From positions 1 to 47,500 of the forward strand of contig JAQGDQ010000822.1 in assembly GCA_030141605.1 (NCBI GenBank): 47,500 nucleotides of DNA, in the 5' to 3' direction. The translations under genes and the position numbers were made by a program. Positions 21,031-32,392 of the stretch are shown here, piece by piece. Positions within the stretch are counted from its first letter, which is position 1. Every line of letters starts with the position of its first letter. The notes below the pieces were generated by a model. The model saw nothing but the letters and a program-made list of their open reading frames with translations. It was not told where the DNA came from and ran no database searches. Source of the stretch: Tubiluchus corallicola. Taxonomy: Eukaryota; Priapulida; Priapulimorpha; Priapulimorphida; Tubiluchidae.

Positions 21031-22610
21031 CAAGTAATAAAGTACACTTATTCAGGATTTAAGTAGAATTTCAGTAATGATAGCTCCTATTTGTCGTATT
21101 TGTAAGTGACATTAGTTTTAAAATTGGCTTAAATTCACAAAGAAGAACACTTAAATATATATCTCGGAGTACGACTTGTTAGCAACGATGCCGTATCTGA
21201 AATTCTCTTATCTGAAATTCTGTTAACTTATACCTCAGGTAAATGTGTACTTTATATTTTTTTCTGAATTGGTTATTGAACCAGTGCACACTTATATAAA
21301 TTACATGATGAAATTGTTTTGTTTTTTAATCAAAAATATAAATAATACTAAGCTCCTATGTTACATTACCATATCTATTTATTTACCCTTTTGTGTTGTT
21401 TTTGTTACTGTATGCATCAGTGGTTTGCATTTTTTGCATAATATTAAATATTTTGCAACATATAATTTTGATTTGCATGTAAATGGAAATGATGATTTTT
21501 CGATTTTTATAATTATAATATTAGCTTAACATTATTGCATTTATATTATGTTACGATTTTGCATGAATTTTTGTTTTACGTACTTTTAATACCTTCATAA
21601 AATGCATGTTTTCTTGTTATTGAGTATACCGAGTTATTACTAAAATTCCTTAAATTCGAGTTACATGCAAATTATGTTATATTTAGCATGCTAGTACAAT
21701 TCATTTCTTTATTATTTCTTTTTTTGCTCATTTAGAATGTGAAATTTCGTTTTTGGCGTTTTTCTTTTATGTTATATAGATGTAAACAAGTGCATAATTC
21801 AAGATTTCATTATTTTTGATTAGTTATCATCTGCACTGCATGAGGAATATTTATAACAGAACTGAGTTGGGGTGGCTGATACGATAACGCATGTTCTTCG
21901 CCACCCCTTCCCATTTGATTGGCTATTATAATTATGCTACTAAGCTTTAATCCATGTTGTATGTGGGAAAAACAATAAATGATTTGATTTGTATCATATA
22001 GCGAAAAGTAGCTCCTTGTTCTAACGGAGTGCATTTTACAAAGTTGTTTCTGTTTACATGATTTATGAAGAAAACGACGAGACGTTTATCTCAAGTCTAA
22101 TCTATTTTGTCCTTCGCTCTGCTCACTCATGCAAGACGGTACCAGCCACCGACAATTTTACTCTCACAAACATCAACTTTAGCTGAGAATTTACCGAGAA
22201 ATTCGCCTACAAGAAAGCTGCATAAGAGGCGTTGAGTCGTGACTCGTTTTTTTTCTAATGTAGCTGCTGTTATTTGAAAGGTCATCTGTCGAGCTTATTC
22301 GTTTCTTAAGATAGGAAATAAGGGTCAATTTATGAGCCCGTTTCACTTTTATTTTGGGTGTCAAAAATTTTTAAACGTGCACGAAGCGACACGATACACT
22401 TCAATATATAAAAGCGGCATACCCGATTTGCAAATCATTTAGCAAGAGTAACATTTTGATGTACATGACGATTGTTTATACAATTTAATGAATAGGCGCA
22501 TACTGCAAAATTTACGCGATGTAATTTAATCAATTCCTATGAGAATTTCCTGGTGGAGGAAAATTAAACTAAATTAAGGTCGAATTGAAACCACACAACC
22601 ATTAATGTTA
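21031..22610. other. Intergenic DNA, no supported gene
   Basis: AT-rich, with only short open frames lacking domains or splice context. No confident repeat. Confidence 0.4.
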
Positions 22611-22619
22611 AAATCATTA

Positions 22620-22680
22620 CCTATACATACATATACATACACATACATATACATACATATACATATACATATGCATATAC

Positions 22681-22741
<61 letters not shown>

Positions 22742-22750
22742 TATATATAG
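22620..22750 (+). repeat. (CATA)n/(CACATA)n microsatellite
   Basis: Irregular ATACAT and CATATA words grade into a regular 'acacat' hexamer run and end in 'atatatata'. Confidence 0.95.
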
Positions 22751-22959
22751 TTTACTGACAAATTCAGCATTTTCTACAGCCAAGTAATGTAGCAAAAGCA
22801 TAACATATAAAACAATTTGTGATATTAATTACAATCGTGAATATTTACAGTTGAAAATTAAGTTGAATATTAAGTTGAAAATTATTTAAAGATTATTATA
22901 TCCACAACTCTATCAATTTTATCACTTTTAGTGAGCTGTGTCATAAAAGAGTTGATATG

Positions 22960-23190
22960 TTAAACATAGTCAGCATATTTAGTTCTAGAACATTCTAAGA
23001 CCGCATGATTAACAGTTTGAACAACATTCAAATCACAAAATTGACATATTCTATTTTCCCGTCTGGTCCTGTTCCACCTAACTAACTCTTCAACTAACCT
23101 GATCCAACCAACACTTAATGAAAGTAACCAAGACTTTGTTAAATTTATGATCATTTGGTTGCCTTTGAAACTGTACTGCATTGTAATTTT
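22960..23190 (-). pseudogene. LINE pol C-terminal zinc-knuckle-like fragment
   Basis: On the minus strand 'RENRICQFCDLNVVQTVNHA' is followed by 'VLECSRTKY'. The pattern R.E.R.C..C....V....H...EC..Y is the cysteine/histidine tail after reverse transcriptase in several LINE clades. Only about 70 codons remain and no start or element ends are visible. Confidence 0.65.
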
Positions 23191-23559
23191 CTCTGGTTAC
23201 CATTTTTCTTATTTACTTTCATCTGTCAGCTTAATTTGGTTCACTAAATACGGTCGGCTGCAGCCCGAAGCGTATTTTTTTCTTTTCTGAGTTATAGGTT
23301 ACACGCACTCTTAGTTACGAGTTGTGTGCTAGCGCCATCTCTGTTTGAGTGGAGCATTTAACGCGCGATTTTTGTATGGATAGATTTTTTTACTTTTTAT
23401 TTTGATTCAGCACACATAGTAACACATTTACAACGCACACTGAAAAATTATTGATAAAACAGATTAAAATACTTAGTTAAAATCTAAAACATATATTAAA
23501 AATACCTGCCTAAAAATTTACAACTTAAAATCACCCCATAATGTCTTTCACCAGTTTTT

Positions 23560-23790
23560 AAAATCTTACAGTAGCACTGTACTTCAATTTTCGCTTTCTT
23601 AAGCAAATACGCTGGTGGAAATACGACTAACATATTTTTGCTGTTGAAAATTATGTTAGTTTGTGATGTCATCAATAGTTGAGCTCGCCTGCTGTTAATT
23701 GACTTTTTAATCTATCATTTAATTATCAGAAACACCTTTGCAGTGTTAATTGTGTTAAAATGTGTACATTTTATCAGACTAGAAAATTGG
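23560..23790 (-). mobile_element. TTAA MITE family B, partial inverted copy
   Basis: Reverse complement of family B positions about 38820-39000. Shared words are 'cagcaaaaatat', 'tgatgacatcacaaactaac' and 'attttaacacaatta'. Termini are missing. Confidence 0.75.
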
Positions 23791-23799
23791 GCTGTATAT

Positions 23800-24415
23800 G
23801 GAAAAATATGCTTTCTTGCTTTAAAAATAACTGTTACACGTTGTTCATGTTTTGTAAAGTGTGTTCAGATAAAATAAAACGTTATGTTATAAAATGTGCA
23901 AGTAATGTAATTTAAATAGGTTTGCCGAAAATACGTTTTTATCCCACCGCTTGTATATTGTTGAACATTATTGTGGCAGTGATGCCCTGAAACTTATAAT
24001 AACAAAATGGAACAATACTGGTACCTGCTGTTACTGACAGTATCGGGTATTTTATAACACCCATAATTTTGGATCCACTCTTTGGTTGCTGATTAAGTTA
24101 CAAATCCAGATTCCAGGTATAAGTCAGTATAAACTTTGTAAAAATTTGTAGTAATCAGGAAGGTTGGAAAGAGAATAATCTGTTTCATTATATTAATAAT
24201 GCCTAAAACCATCATGGAATATAAAACAAACTTAATAAAATTGACGTTTTTATTTTTGCAAAAGCAACTTTAATTCCCTGACATATCCTATGTAGTGGCT
24301 AGTATTTCGGTACTGTCAGCAAACTTCAGTCATAATGGTATGTGGCAGTACAGGTACGCTGTCTGGTAAATACAACAATTACAGATCAGGATGTAAACTT
24401 TTATTAGAGCAAGTT
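23800..24415. other. Intergenic DNA, nothing recognised
   Basis: AT-rich; no gene, array or intact element seen. Confidence 0.4.
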
Positions 24416-24515
24416 GTTCTGTCAGCGGAATTAATTATGATGTTCCTCAAGGTACTATAATAGCCCCGATTCTCTTTCTACTAGTTATCAATGAAAGCCC
24501 ATCAGAAGCACCTCG
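24416..24515 (+). pseudogene. Minute reverse transcriptase relic
   Basis: The plus-strand frame reads 'NYDVPQGTIIAPILFLLVIN', a good match to the non-LTR reverse transcriptase motif VPQGS.LGP.LF...IND. The catalytic aspartate block is not found nearby. It is an isolated fragment of perhaps 35 codons. Confidence 0.6.
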
Positions 24516-24739
24516 TGTGCTTGGAAGAAAGCACCTTGAACATGTCCCGAAATTGCCTTAATCACCTTTAACGCTTGAAGCTGCTATCCTTTTCTTACCA
24601 ATCTGTCTGCCACATACGTGCTTCACCTATTCCTTACCAGTCTTATTATATAGTTCACTTTCGCTCTGACTTGCATTACGAATCTTAGCAGGGAGACATA
24701 CGCTGTCTTTGAGACGTGGGAGTGGTGATACTGATGATC

Positions 24740-24975
24740 TTTTGTCATCATTGTTGCTGTTGCTGTTGTCGTCGTCGTCGTTGTTGTTGTTGTTGCTGTT
24801 GCTGTTGCTGTTGCTGTTACTGCTGTTGTTGTTGTTGTTGTTCTTGTTGTTGTTGTTGTTGTTGTTGCTGTTACTGCTGCTGTTGTTGTTGTTGTTGTCG
24901 TCGACGTTGTTATCGTTGTTTTTGTTGTTGTTGTTGTTGTCGTTGTCGTCATTGTCGTCGTCGTTGTTTTTTTAA
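24740..24975 (+). repeat. (TTG)n/(CTG)n/(TCG)n trinucleotide tract
   Basis: Interrupted triplets sharing a T.G frame across about 235 bp. They give poly-Cys, poly-Leu and poly-Thr pseudo-frames. Confidence 0.95.
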
Positions 24976-25074
24976 TCATTACTGTTTTTCTTCAATTATT
25001 TCTATCTTGGGTTTGATTCGTCATTAATAAACTTAAACTTTGTTAACAGTGAGACTAATGATTATGTGGACCAT

Positions 25075-25140
25075 AATGATGATGGCGGTGACGACGACGA
25101 TGGTATGATGATAATGATGATGACAACGATGGTAGTGACT
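25075..25140 (+). repeat. (GATGAC)n-like imperfect microsatellite
   Basis: Imperfect GAT/GAC triplets, about 65 bp. Confidence 0.7.
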
Positions 25141-25374
25141 TCCATAATGCTATGTCATATTTGTGTTGTCGTAACTAAACAAATAATCAAAGCAAATATA
25201 ATTATCAGGTTTCCATGTAATGGTTAAAACTTTTGCACTGTTTATATTTTACAGAGAACTAATGCAACTGTCTGTCATCTGAACAATATTAGCACATTTA
25301 AAGGCTTAGTGCTGTTAAAAGAGATTCGAACACAGCATGTATTCTTCAAAGTCTCATTCCACCTATTCTAGACA

Positions 25375-25635
25375 TTGAGGTATCATAGTTTTCAACCCAC
25401 TTTTATCTGCAGCTAACAGTGTAAGTTCTTCTACTCCTAAAGCTTGATTTGGTTGCAGTTGTTGAACATCTTTATTTATCTTAGCTATCCAACTTGTTTC
25501 TGGTTTGCCAGGTGGCTTTTTGCAAGGTTTTAAGGCTTCCTTTAAGGCGATTCTTACTGGTGCTTCATTTGGTAATCTTAGAAGATGTCAGCCATCTCAA
25601 CCTTCGCATCTTGACCTTTGAACTCCAAGGATTTT
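25375..25635 (-). pseudogene. Decayed LINE pol tail
   Basis: The minus-strand frame reads 'LLRLPNEAPVRIALKEALKP' then 'CKKPPGKPETSWIAKINKDV', matching the tail pattern LR.P...PARKAL.EAL.P.KRP.GRPKT.W...V.KDL. It is the same tail type as the plus-strand relic at 3368-3840, in opposite orientation. Stops interrupt the upstream part. Confidence 0.72.
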
Positions 25636-25785
25636 CTTTCATTCTGGTCTGTAACTCTTCATGTATAAGAATATAATAATGTAAATGATAATTGGAAAAT
25701 GTCGCTTTTAGGTACGCAGTAAACATACGTACTGTATAAACCATATACGTACTCTATCAATAATGTCTCGATTTTTTCCAATCTC

Positions 25786-25946
25786 GTCATGCGCCATGTT
25801 GTTCTTCCAGCACGTGTGTGTCGCCATGTTGTTCTTCCAGCACGTGTGTGTCGCCATGTTGTTTTTCCAGCACGTGCGTGTCGCCATGTTGTTCTTCCAG
25901 CACGTGTGTGTCGCCATGTTGTTCTTCCAGCACGTGTGTGTCGCCA
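25786..25946 (+). repeat. 30-bp minisatellite with an E-box per unit
   Basis: About five copies of a 30-bp unit ('gttgttcttccagcacgtg' plus 'tgtgtcgccat'). Every unit carries the palindromic E-box CACGTG, and one unit has 'gtgcgtg' after it. Confidence 0.95.
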
Positions 25947-25999
25947 TGACGGAATCCTAAATTTCAATGCTCTCACTTTTCAACAACAAAAACGATACA

Positions 26000-26743
26000 A
26001 AAATCTGTACCAATGAGATGTTATTATTTTGCACGTATAAAAATCAGTCACTGGGTCATACAAATACGTCACATCTAAGATACTTTCTCAAAAGTTCAAA
26101 AATTCATTTCATCACCAAAACAGTAATAAAGACAATGTATAAATAAAATCATACAAAAATACGAACTATAATACTTATATTATATGCTAGATATTTTACT
26201 TTGTTAACACAATGCACCGTACAATGATATTAGCACCAGAATGACTTGAGCATCATAAACAAAATTAGTACTGAAATATTAAAATATGAAAAGATCTGAG
26301 AACTAATATATGAAAATTTTAATGAGCAATAATCTATTACAGATTTGGCATAGCAATAAAAACTCGCTTGGCTTTCGACATGAAAAGGCAAAGGTTTTTG
26401 CAATCACTGGGATAAGCGTTTAACATCAGTTATTGACTATTGTAAGAGACACAAAAACTACACAGAAGAATAGCATGAAAATTGTAATGAGTGTTTCAGC
26501 CTAAACAGGTGGTCGGGAGGTTCGAACTCGAGCCTCGTCTGCTTGTACAGTGTACAATTCTTACAGCACAACGTCAACTCCCCCCCCCCTCATGTATCTA
26601 ACTGCTTAACCCGTTGAAGCCTTTAGAAGTCAAACTCAGGAAATACGACGAACATTCTAGAAACGTTTGGAGTTCATGAAAAGCACAATATTATTCAGGT
26701 TTTATTTTGGTATGTCTGGCTTCACAGTAGGCTCTGTCGTTTG
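26000..26743. other. Spacer with a possible tRNA-like SINE head
   Basis: On the minus strand 'gagttcgaacctcc' (about 26519-26532) resembles a tRNA B box, preceded at SINE-like distance by 'gttgacgttgtgctgtaag' (about 26557-26575), a weak A-box candidate. A run of ten C lies at 26580-26589. No gene is seen. Confidence 0.3.
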
Positions 26744-27433
26744 TATAGGTTTTACACGTCAAATGTAGACACAGGAAAGTTCAAACGTGACTTAGGTAAG
26801 TCAAATGTAGATGCATTACTTTGAATAAATCGGTAATTAACTCATTTAAGTGCAAATTACAAAAAGATGAACCAAAGATGGTCATCACCTCTTTCATAAC
26901 TTTGAAAAATGCGTTGTTTATTCTCAAACTAAATTCTTTGATAAAACATAATGTCGGTAGAGAAGAGTAAACTGGTTCCCACTTCCCTACGAACCGTGAA
27001 TCACTAATTAGATTTTCAAGTAATGCATTAGCACTGCATTAATGAATTAGTTTCTCTCAAGAAAGATTGTTTATTTTAAGAATGTATTGTTTTCTCTAAC
27101 AGTTCCAATGGCACGTAAAGTTTGCAGAATATTATGAACTATTAGTAAACCTATAAAGTTATTATTTTCACAGCAATTATTAAATTAAGATTAAAGGAGA
27201 TTAAATTTAACATCCTTAAGCTTTACCACCTATCCACATTTGAGATACCAATGTCACATTTGACTTGACATGTGTCTACATTTGACTTACCAAAAACGCT
27301 TAAAATTTCTTGAAAACCATTGTTAACACATTTGAACTACCTAAGTCTACATTTGAGTTACCAAGACACATTTGAATCACCTAAATCTACATTTGACTTA
27401 ACGTAGGTCTATATTCGACATGTAAAACCTATA
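26744..27433. mobile_element. Foldback repeat downstream of the KLF exon
   Basis: Ends are inverted: 'tataggttttacacgtc' at 26744-26760 faces the complement at 27417-27433. Inward of each end is a degenerate ~22-bp tandem word ('gtcaaatgtagac', 'aggtaagtcaaatgtagatg'), two copies at the left and about seven at the right in reverse orientation. Terminal inverted repeats made of short tandem units are typical of foldback elements. Confidence 0.6.
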
Positions 27434-27688
27434 AAATTTATAATTGGATTTCATGACTCATTATACTCACACATATCTATGCCTTAATTATTAGAGATAC
27501 GCATTATTAAACATAACACAAAGTGGCTTGGACGAAATAATATCTACAAAATACATAAAAACAAGTAAATAGAGCAACAGAAGACGACTGCCAGCGACAA
27601 ATGTTTGGTCCAGATTTTTCAATTCACGTATAAAAAGTTTTGATAACGAGAATATTAATAATTTATACTACATTAAATAAAATCTTAA

Positions 27689-28849
27689 CTATAACGTGAC
27701 GTGGCGCTTCATGTGTAAGGATAGATGGTCAGATCGCGAGAATGCGCGTTCACATAGCTGACATTGGAACGGACGGTCTCCAGTGTGCTTCCGGTAATGA
27801 CGAGTTAACTCGTCGGATCGAGCAAACTTCCATCCACATCCCTTCCAGTTACAAACGTAAGGTTTCTCACCAGTGTGAGTGCGCATGTGCGCTTTAAGAT
27901 GTGAACTTTTGGTGTAAGTCTTCCCACAATCCACATGACTACACGCGTGCGTGGTTATACGTTTGCGCGTCCACGTGCGTCTAGGGCGTCTACGTGGCGT
28001 CATCTGTTGGTAAGGATGGTCAGGAAATACACTCGGTGCACTTTGATTGTACGCAGGTGAAGAATGTGGAAACGGCGAGGAGGAGTAATGACAGTTTTGT
28101 GGAAGAGGTACGACATGCGATGGTGGATGCGATGATCTGGAATAGTAATGTTGTGGATGGTGTTTCTCATGGTGATGTAAGGCCATGGGATATTGTTGAT
28201 GACTGGAAGGATGGTGTAAGACCGTCGAAGAACTGAAATAACTCTCACTATTTACACCACTGTGCATGCAACTAGACGAACTATATACTTCAGGCACATC
28301 ACAAACACCCGATGAATTGTCTTCCAGTTTTATAGGTTGTATGACGTCAAAGTTAGTGGATTCAAATCCCGGCGTATTGTAGAATGGACGACCACAGCTA
28401 GCAGAGGAAACGGTGCATTGCGAACGACTCATTACTTGAAGAGGTTCCTCTTTTATTGAACACGAATTATCCTTTTCATTGTACTGTCTAATTCCTACGG
28501 TCATTTGCCCTTGTAAATGCAATGGTTGTCGCGTTTGGGCGTTTACAAGAGGCGTACTTTGGCCGCACGGGGGGAGGAGTTGTGATTCTACTGGAACGTC
28601 TGCTACTGTAGTCCACGAAGCACCACTCTGCTCCACCTGCAAGCAAGAGGAGGAACCTTCTTGCAAATTAAAATCGAATTCACCGAAGAAGTCCGTCACA
28701 TTTTCGTTGGTCATAGCTTGATGAGCTTGGTAATTAGTTGCCGACCCGACCGCAGTGGCGCTGCAAGACTTCATCGAAGGTCTCTTGAACACGTCGTGTT
28801 TGAGCGGCCGAGTCTCATTCGACAAGAACTTGTCAATGTCTTGCCACAG
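27689..28849 (-). CDS. Kruppel-like factor (KLF1/2/4/5 type), terminal exon
   Basis: A 386-codon exon ends at TAG 27689-27691. It opens after a good acceptor ('attgtttcag', 28859-28850) in phase 0. No ATG precedes the acceptor in frame, so an upstream coding exon is expected and was not found. The last ~85 residues are three C2H2 fingers spaced CX4C, CX4C and CX2C, each with X12-H-X3-H, joined by TGEKPY and TGDRPF linkers. DNA-contacting segments '[12 protein letters not shown]', '[12 protein letters not shown]' and '[12 protein letters not shown]' are standard for KLFs binding CACCC/GC boxes. '[15 protein letters not shown]' and '[15 protein letters not shown]' favour KLF2/4, while the N-terminal 'DIDKFL' and 'VTDFFGEF' recall KLF5. 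Basic 'RRRPRR' and 'RKR' before finger 1 may form the nuclear signal. IKEE and IKLE fit SUMO-acceptor sites. The centre is His/Ser/Pro-rich. Confidence 0.9.
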   Translation of the reverse strand: MWQDIDKFLSNETRPLKHDVFKRPSMKSCSATAVGSATNYQAHQAMTNENVTDFFGEFDFNLQEGSSSCLQVEQSGASWTTVADVPVESQLLPPCGQSTPLVNAQTRQPLHLQGQMTVGIRQYNEKDNSCSIKEEPLQVMSRSQCTVSSASCGRPFYNTPGFESTNFDVIQPIKLEDNSSGVCDVPEVYSSSSCMHSGVNSESYFSSSTVLHHPSSHQQYPMALHHHEKHHPQHYYSRSSHPPSHVVPLPQNCHYSSSPFPHSSPAYNQSAPSVFPDHPYQQMTPRRRPRRTWTRKRITTHACSHVDCGKTYTKSSHLKAHMRTHTGEKPYVCNWKGCGWKFARSDELTRHYRKHTGDRPFQCQLCERAFSRSDHLSLHMKRHVTL

Positions 28850-29280
28850 CTGAAACAATTAAGTAAATATTTCAAGATTTAGTCTTCCCATAGTTGAAAA
28901 GTTGAAGTAATGAATTCAACACTTCAAGATTCAATCGTGCCAAAATTTAAACAATAAATTCAACGTTTGAAGATTGAGTCAATCCACGGCTGAAATAATG
29001 AATTAAAAATTTCAAAGTTTATTGTACATGAGCAAAATTAATGAAGTAAATAGATGTACGTTAAAGATAATTTGCAAAATTCGCGTTAAAATTAAATTTT
29101 GATATAAAAAAGTTGAAACGCACAGTGAGAAAAAAACTAAAAATTATATTTCAAGAAGAGAGGACGTGGTGATTTGTGCCAATTGCAAAGCAAAAATTTG
29201 GGTGGTTTGGTAACGAGTAAAACTTGGATAAAAGTTGTTTATAAACAAAAGCACAAGAAAACACTCTTCATAAACAAAAC
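28850..29280. other. Intron or 5' flank of the KLF gene
   Basis: Begins with the acceptor of the KLF terminal exon. 28870-29020 has loosely repeated 'gaattcaa.attcaag' words. No upstream coding exon is recognised. Confidence 0.4.
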
Positions 29281-29862
29281 TTAAAGGAAGACAGGATGAT
29301 TTTTCATATACTACCCCAATTTTAAATCCGATAAAAAGTCCGACATTTTAACACAGTTAAACTGTCGGACTTTTTATCGGATTTAAAATTGGGGTAGTAT
29401 GTGAACTGAACGAGCCCAACTATTTCGGAAACGCATTGCACAAAAAACAGGTGCTGTACCTGTCAGTTCAGATGTGTTGGTTTGTGACGAACTACACACG
29501 TTCGACAGCTCATGCATGAGCATAGCGGTAAATTTGAATTTTAAATTTTTATCTTAAAACTAGTTTTAGTACAGCGCAGTGAATATCTTTTATCTTGCAG
29601 TAGCACTGTACTTCAATTTTTGCTTTCTCAAACGAACATAATTTTCAACAGCAAAAATATTCCACAAGCGTCCTGCACGTGTTTGTGAAAGCAAAAATTG
29701 AGGTTCAGTGCTGCTGTAAAATTTCCAGTGTGTTGTACTAAAGTTAGACAAGTTTCGAGATAAAAATTCAAATTTAACACATGCATGAGCTTTCGAACGT
29801 GTGTAGTTCGTCACAAACCAACACATCTTAACTGAGAGGTACAGCAATGTGTAAAATTTGAA
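29281..29862 (+). mobile_element. TTAA MITE family B, rearranged copy with hairpins
   Basis: Starts 'ttaaaggaagacaggatgat' like the copy at 38776. Then comes a perfect 38-bp stem (29308-29345 with 29363-29400) with a 17-bp loop. A second, imperfect palindrome of about 425 bp follows (about 29436-29862), built from family B sequence in both orientations ('tgacgaactacacacgtt' and its complement). No TTAA right end was found. Confidence 0.75.
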
Positions 29863-30050
29863 AAAAACAATCAGAGCATTCGTAGTACACTCTTCACTAA
29901 CAAAGAAAAAATATAAATTACTTTATCTCGTTAATAAATCAATAATGTGTTTTTTGGTGAATCAGCGGTGCACACTGGGAAGGCGATACAGAGCCGTGTT
30001 ACCAGGTGGCGCGAATATTTTAAATTTCTTTTTCCAGTTACATAAGGCAA
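29862..30050 (-). mobile_element. Old inverted fragment of TTAA MITE family A
   Basis: Diverged reverse complement of the family A interior: 'aatcagagcattcgta', then 'tgtgttttttggtgaatcagc'. It is much older than the nearby full copy at 30167. Confidence 0.5.
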
Positions 30051-30166
30051 CCAAAAATGCAAGTGTAATGCTAACTAATATAACGTTGTGTGGAAAGTTT
30101 TTTGAAACATATTTTAAAATTTCCCATTGATTTTAAGCAGTTGAGCTGGTGATAGCTAAGTATGCG

Positions 30167-30882
30167 TTAAGGGACAAGAAAAGGGGTACCTGAAGTAGGT
30201 TTCAGAAAAATCGCCTTAAAAAAATTATATTACTTTATAGTAATTTTATGCGTACATCGTACTCGCACTGAAAGCAATTTTAGTTTGTTTTCATTTTAAA
30301 TCTCCCGCAATACTGTTCCGAAGTCGCCATTACATGACGTCATGTACCAAACGTAAATCATGGGAAGAAAAGGCAATGTTAAATTATGTCTCAAAAGACT
30401 TTCCGTGCAAATCTATATTACTTAGATTTTCGCTTACCTACTAGAAAAACTTATGTAACAAGAAAAGAAAATTATTAATTATTTAAAATGTTTTCACCAA
30501 TTGGTAAAATCTCGCTGACTCACCCTCCAGGGTGCATCACTCACTAACCAAAAAACGTATTTTTAATCTTATTGACAAGATACAGTAATTTTAAATTTTA
30601 TTTAGTTAGTGATGTGTGCGTTACGAATGCGCTGATTATTTACTGAAACTTTACAAAATGTTATCTAAACTTGTTTCAAATGACCTGTCGTGAAAATGGC
30701 TGCGCCTAACGGTCATCGCGGGAGTTTAAATTTACATGTTTTATACAGCGTGACTGCCGATTGAAGTTCTGATTGCAAAAAGGCAGTATGTAAGCGATAT
30801 AAACTTTCAAAACGAATTTGTATAAATATTCGAGACGAATTTTTTAAGCTTTATGTAAGCGGAGGGTTTTCTTGTGCTTTAA
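30167..30882 (+). mobile_element. TTAA MITE family A, full-length copy
   Basis: 716 bp including the TTAA at each side (30167-30170, 30879-30882). Ends are 'ttaagggacaagaaaagggg' and 'gggttttcttgtgctttaa', an imperfect terminal inverted repeat. There is no coding frame. A CRE-like TGACGTCA is at 30335-30342. TTAA targets are characteristic of piggyBac-type transposition, but assignment to that superfamily is an inference. Confidence 0.88.
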
Positions 30883-30889
30883 CACAATA

Positions 30890-31159
30890 GCAAAACCAAA
30901 ACTTAACTGGCTTCATCAAAGATTAATATGAAATAAAATGGAAACCTACATGCACGAGAACTTGGTTAAACGATTTGCTTTCTACTTCATGCAAATACTT
31001 CATACTTAGTAAAATAGGGATTAAATTTGTGTAGTTCTTGAGATTACTGATTGCAACTCTTGTGGATTTAAACATTGAATTGGAATTTAATTAATTTGGT
31101 ATATCAATTTATTTGCGTTTTTACGTTACTTCACAGGAAACTTGCTGCATTAATAGCCT
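30890..31159. other. AT-rich spacer
   Basis: No gene or repeat recognised. Confidence 0.4.
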
Positions 31160-31360
31160 TGATTTTAGCACGCACTTTAATACTTCTTGTTTAACATCAC
31201 TGTAAGAAATGTTATGCGCACAAATTAGAAAAGCTAATTACAGAATCCGTAAATGTAATATCGTATAATTCACTCTGCATAGTGTCTATGTAAAATTGTA
31301 TAATGTTAGTACAGATGTTTTTGCCTGCAAAAAGAGGCTAATAAAGACTTATCATCATCA
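31160..31360 (+). mobile_element. LINE or SINE 3' end
   Basis: Ends 'gcctgcaaaaagaggctaat', then 'aaagacttatcatcatcatc'. The same block with an AATAAAG and (ATT) tail closes the LINE relic at 35690-36300, so this is a 5'-truncated copy of a related element. Confidence 0.65.
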
Positions 31361-31399
31361 TCCATACAAACCTTTGCAGCATTCTAAGCCTTAAGGACC

Positions 31400-31860
31400 T
31401 TAATATGAAAACCTTAGTATAGCTGCCTTAGGGACTAATGATCTGTTGAAGTTGTTATTATTCGGAAAAGATGAATTTAACTATGTTGCTAACTGTAAAA
31501 TATTCCAATGTATACATGACTTTATATTACGTACCAAACGCTTCTAATAGTTTCTATCTGATATGAAATGCATCAGTCTTAAATATTCGTACATTAATAT
31601 TTTCTAACCGTCATTTTCTACTGATGTCTAATGTAATCTTGTAGTAAAACTTGTCAGCTTGTGTAGTTATAGTTAATTCTTACTGTAAATGTTACTAATA
31701 TCTAATGTAATCTTGTAGTAAAACTTGCCGGCTTGGGTAGTTATAGTCTATTCTTACTGTAAATGTTTTTGTAAATAGTGTATAAAGTCTGTTGTGGTGA
31801 GGATCCTAAATCATGTTGTTCAAACTGTCTGATCCAATCCTAAATAAATTATGTTTAAAC
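31400..31860 (+). mobile_element. Retroelement 3' end (family E) with internal duplication
   Basis: A ~73-bp block with 'taatgtaatcttgtagtaaa' occurs twice (about 31620-31691 and 31692-31765). The end 'gttgtggtgaggatcctaaa' to 'ccaatcctaaataaatta' reappears inverted at about 36715-36779. Its nature, LINE or SINE, is not determined. Confidence 0.55.
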
Positions 31861-32392
31861 TAAGGATACTTACACCATTTAGAACACCGATTTCTTTGCA
31901 ACACGATAATTATGCTAGATAGTCTATTAAAATGGAAAAGGACGGCACAAACAACACCGACACTAACCTCTGATTAGCAAGAATTGTTGTGGCAAAGCAA
32001 GTGTAAAGATTACATCAGAGATTAACAACGGCATTTTCATTTACGCCCAGTCATATACATGGGCTGAGAAAAGAACTTCAACTTTTACACGCGAAAACCG
32101 GGTACGGAAGTTACATGTTGTTAACTTGCTAACGTTGGTAATAAAATTATCGTTCACTCGGTTCCCATCATTAGAAATACCTTGTAAATCTTGCTGATGG
32201 GTGGAACTGAAACTTGTACGTTATAAACTTAAGCTGGTTATTATGTGATTTGATAGTAGTAATAATTTAAGCGTGATCAAACTTAATACGAACTAGTACT
32301 TAATAACAATAAACTAAAAACTGTTCTAAAGAGAAAACTTAGAACTGTTCTAAAATCATACAGTAATATTTGTTTTTTATTAGCTCTAGTGT
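31861..32392. other. Spacer, nothing recognised
   Basis: No gene, array or element ends seen. Confidence 0.4.
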
